DNA of 64,000 bases. Source: Chelativorans sp. Marseille-P2723 (GTDB taxonomy: Bacteria > Pseudomonadota > Alphaproteobacteria > Rhizobiales > Rhizobiaceae). The stretch covers positions 310,001 to 374,000 of the forward strand of contig NZ_CADDWI010000013.1 in assembly GCF_902809845.1 (NCBI RefSeq). Direction: 5' to 3'. Both the position numbers and the translations under genes were made by a program. The stretch's first letter is position 1, and every line of letters begins with the position of its first letter. Shown one piece after another: positions 63,531-64,000 of this stretch. Under the pieces are notes generated by a model. It did no database searches and was not told the origin of the DNA. It saw only the letters and a list, made by a program, of their open reading frames with translations.

Positions 63531-64000
63531 CTATACCCGCAGCGCATCGAGAACAGCATCCGTCAGTCCGAGCCCGAAGCCTGGCTCATTATTTGGTACA
63601 AGCCATCCGTCTTCCGGCACTGACATTCCCGGGAAAACGACAGTTTCCTTCAGCGGCGTGCCAGGGCCGCCGCCGACGAAATACTCACCCCAGCGCACAT
63701 TCGGGGAAGAGAAGCTGAAATGCTGGCCGTAAGGCGTGTTCATACCGGCATGCAGGATCACCTCGATTCCCGCCGCCTCGGCGATGTGGCTGATCCTTTG
63801 GCAGCCGGTGAAACCGCCTACCCATGCGATATCGGGTTGAAAAATATCAGCTAGATCCAGTTTCGCAGCGTGCGAGAAGGGATAAGGGGTGTACCAGTGT
63901 TCGCCAGTTGCGAGTGTCATCCAAGGCAGCCGCGAACGCAGACTGCTGTGTGCATTGAAATTCTCAGGCGTCAGGCAATCTTCGATCCACCGCAGTCCAT
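63531..64000 (-). CDS. L-rhamnonate-dehydratase-like MR/MLE enzyme (partial)
   Basis: C-terminal 156 residues of an enolase-superfamily enzyme; the frame is open to the window edge, so the start lies beyond 64000. Visible: RWIEDCL (metal glutamate strand), a GEHWY segment, DIFQPDIAWVGGFTGCQRISHIAEAAGIEVILHAG with the catalytic histidine, TPYGQHFSFSSPN and PGFGLGL near the end. The VGG, histidine and C-terminal arrangement is that of rhamnonate dehydratases. It precedes the third transporter operon on the same strand (69-base gap) and is the third MR/MLE enzyme of the window. Confidence 0.82.
   Translation of the reverse strand, partial: GLRWIEDCLTPENFNAHSSLRSRLPWMTLATGEHWYTPYPFSHAAKLDLADIFQPDIAWVGGFTGCQRISHIAEAAGIEVILHAGMNTPYGQHFSFSSPNVRWGEYFVGGGPGTPLKETVVFPGMSVPEDGWLVPNNEPGFGLGLTDAVLDALRV

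Overview
The window looks like an accessory region of an alphaproteobacterium of the Hyphomicrobiales, probably a Mesorhizobium/Aminobacter-type Phyllobacteriaceae. The reasons are high GC with NTG starts, many ATGA-coupled genes, the DUF2924/serine-recombinase module common in rhizobial islands, VirB6 and IS remnants, and a very high load of oligopeptide-type ABC and TRAP uptake operons. No rRNA, tRNA or CRISPR array was seen.

Layout: (1) 0.7-4.3 kb: MgtE Mg2+ transporter, a baeRF-like protein and a tandem universal stress protein. (2) 4.6-9.4 kb: a serine-recombinase module whose leading small gene has lost its start, an IS3 remnant, about 870 bp without a recognisable gene, and an IS630 element with a frameshifted transposase. 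(3) 9.4-17.0 kb: a heme-copper terminal oxidase locus (subunit I/III fusion, subunit II without CuA cysteines, CtaG, CopD-like protein, small membrane proteins), followed by a periplasmic PQQ dehydrogenase preceded by a coupled membrane protein. Together these suggest a short quinone-linked respiratory chain. (4) 17.8-27.8 kb: a co-directional catabolic block with a carboxymuconolactone decarboxylase-like protein, acyl-CoA ligase, two TRAP binding proteins, a MaoC/FAS1-like dehydratase, DctQ, DctM (apparently with a CTG start), a maleylacetate-reductase-like Fe-ADH and an IclR regulator. (5) 28.1-33.9 kb: two SDRs with a previously hidden FAH pseudogene on one strand, and deoC plus a double-domain aldehyde dehydrogenase on the other. 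(6) 34.2-36.5 kb: a scrapyard with a chimeric hypothetical protein whose 3' end reads antisense through VirB6 and IS6 fragments, and a terC pseudogene.

(7) 36.6-64 kb: the most interesting part. A GntR/FCD regulator (51.4 kb) sits among four copies of a near-identical palindromic site centred on GTATAC, each in front of an operon. These operons encode an ABC ATPase pair; an aspartoacylase-like protein, an M81 (MlrC) peptidase and a mandelate-racemase-like (MR/MLE) enzyme; a second MR/MLE enzyme, SDR and FAH hydrolase; an SBP, two permeases and an SDR; a D-2-hydroxyacid dehydrogenase; and a complete five-gene oligopeptide ABC transporter. A further operon at the right edge encodes an amidohydrolase, two ATPases, two permeases and an L-rhamnonate-dehydratase-like enzyme. 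The enzyme classes match a non-phosphorylative 6-deoxysugar-acid route (lactonase, dehydratase, 2-keto-3-deoxy-acid dehydrogenase, diketo-acid hydrolase). They are joined to amide-cleaving enzymes and peptide-type importers, which suggests uptake and breakdown of an amide- or peptide-conjugated sugar acid. This is an inference; no substrate can be read from the DNA. An internally deleted IS630 copy with an IS481 element nested in its end (38.7-40.2 kb) interrupts this region.
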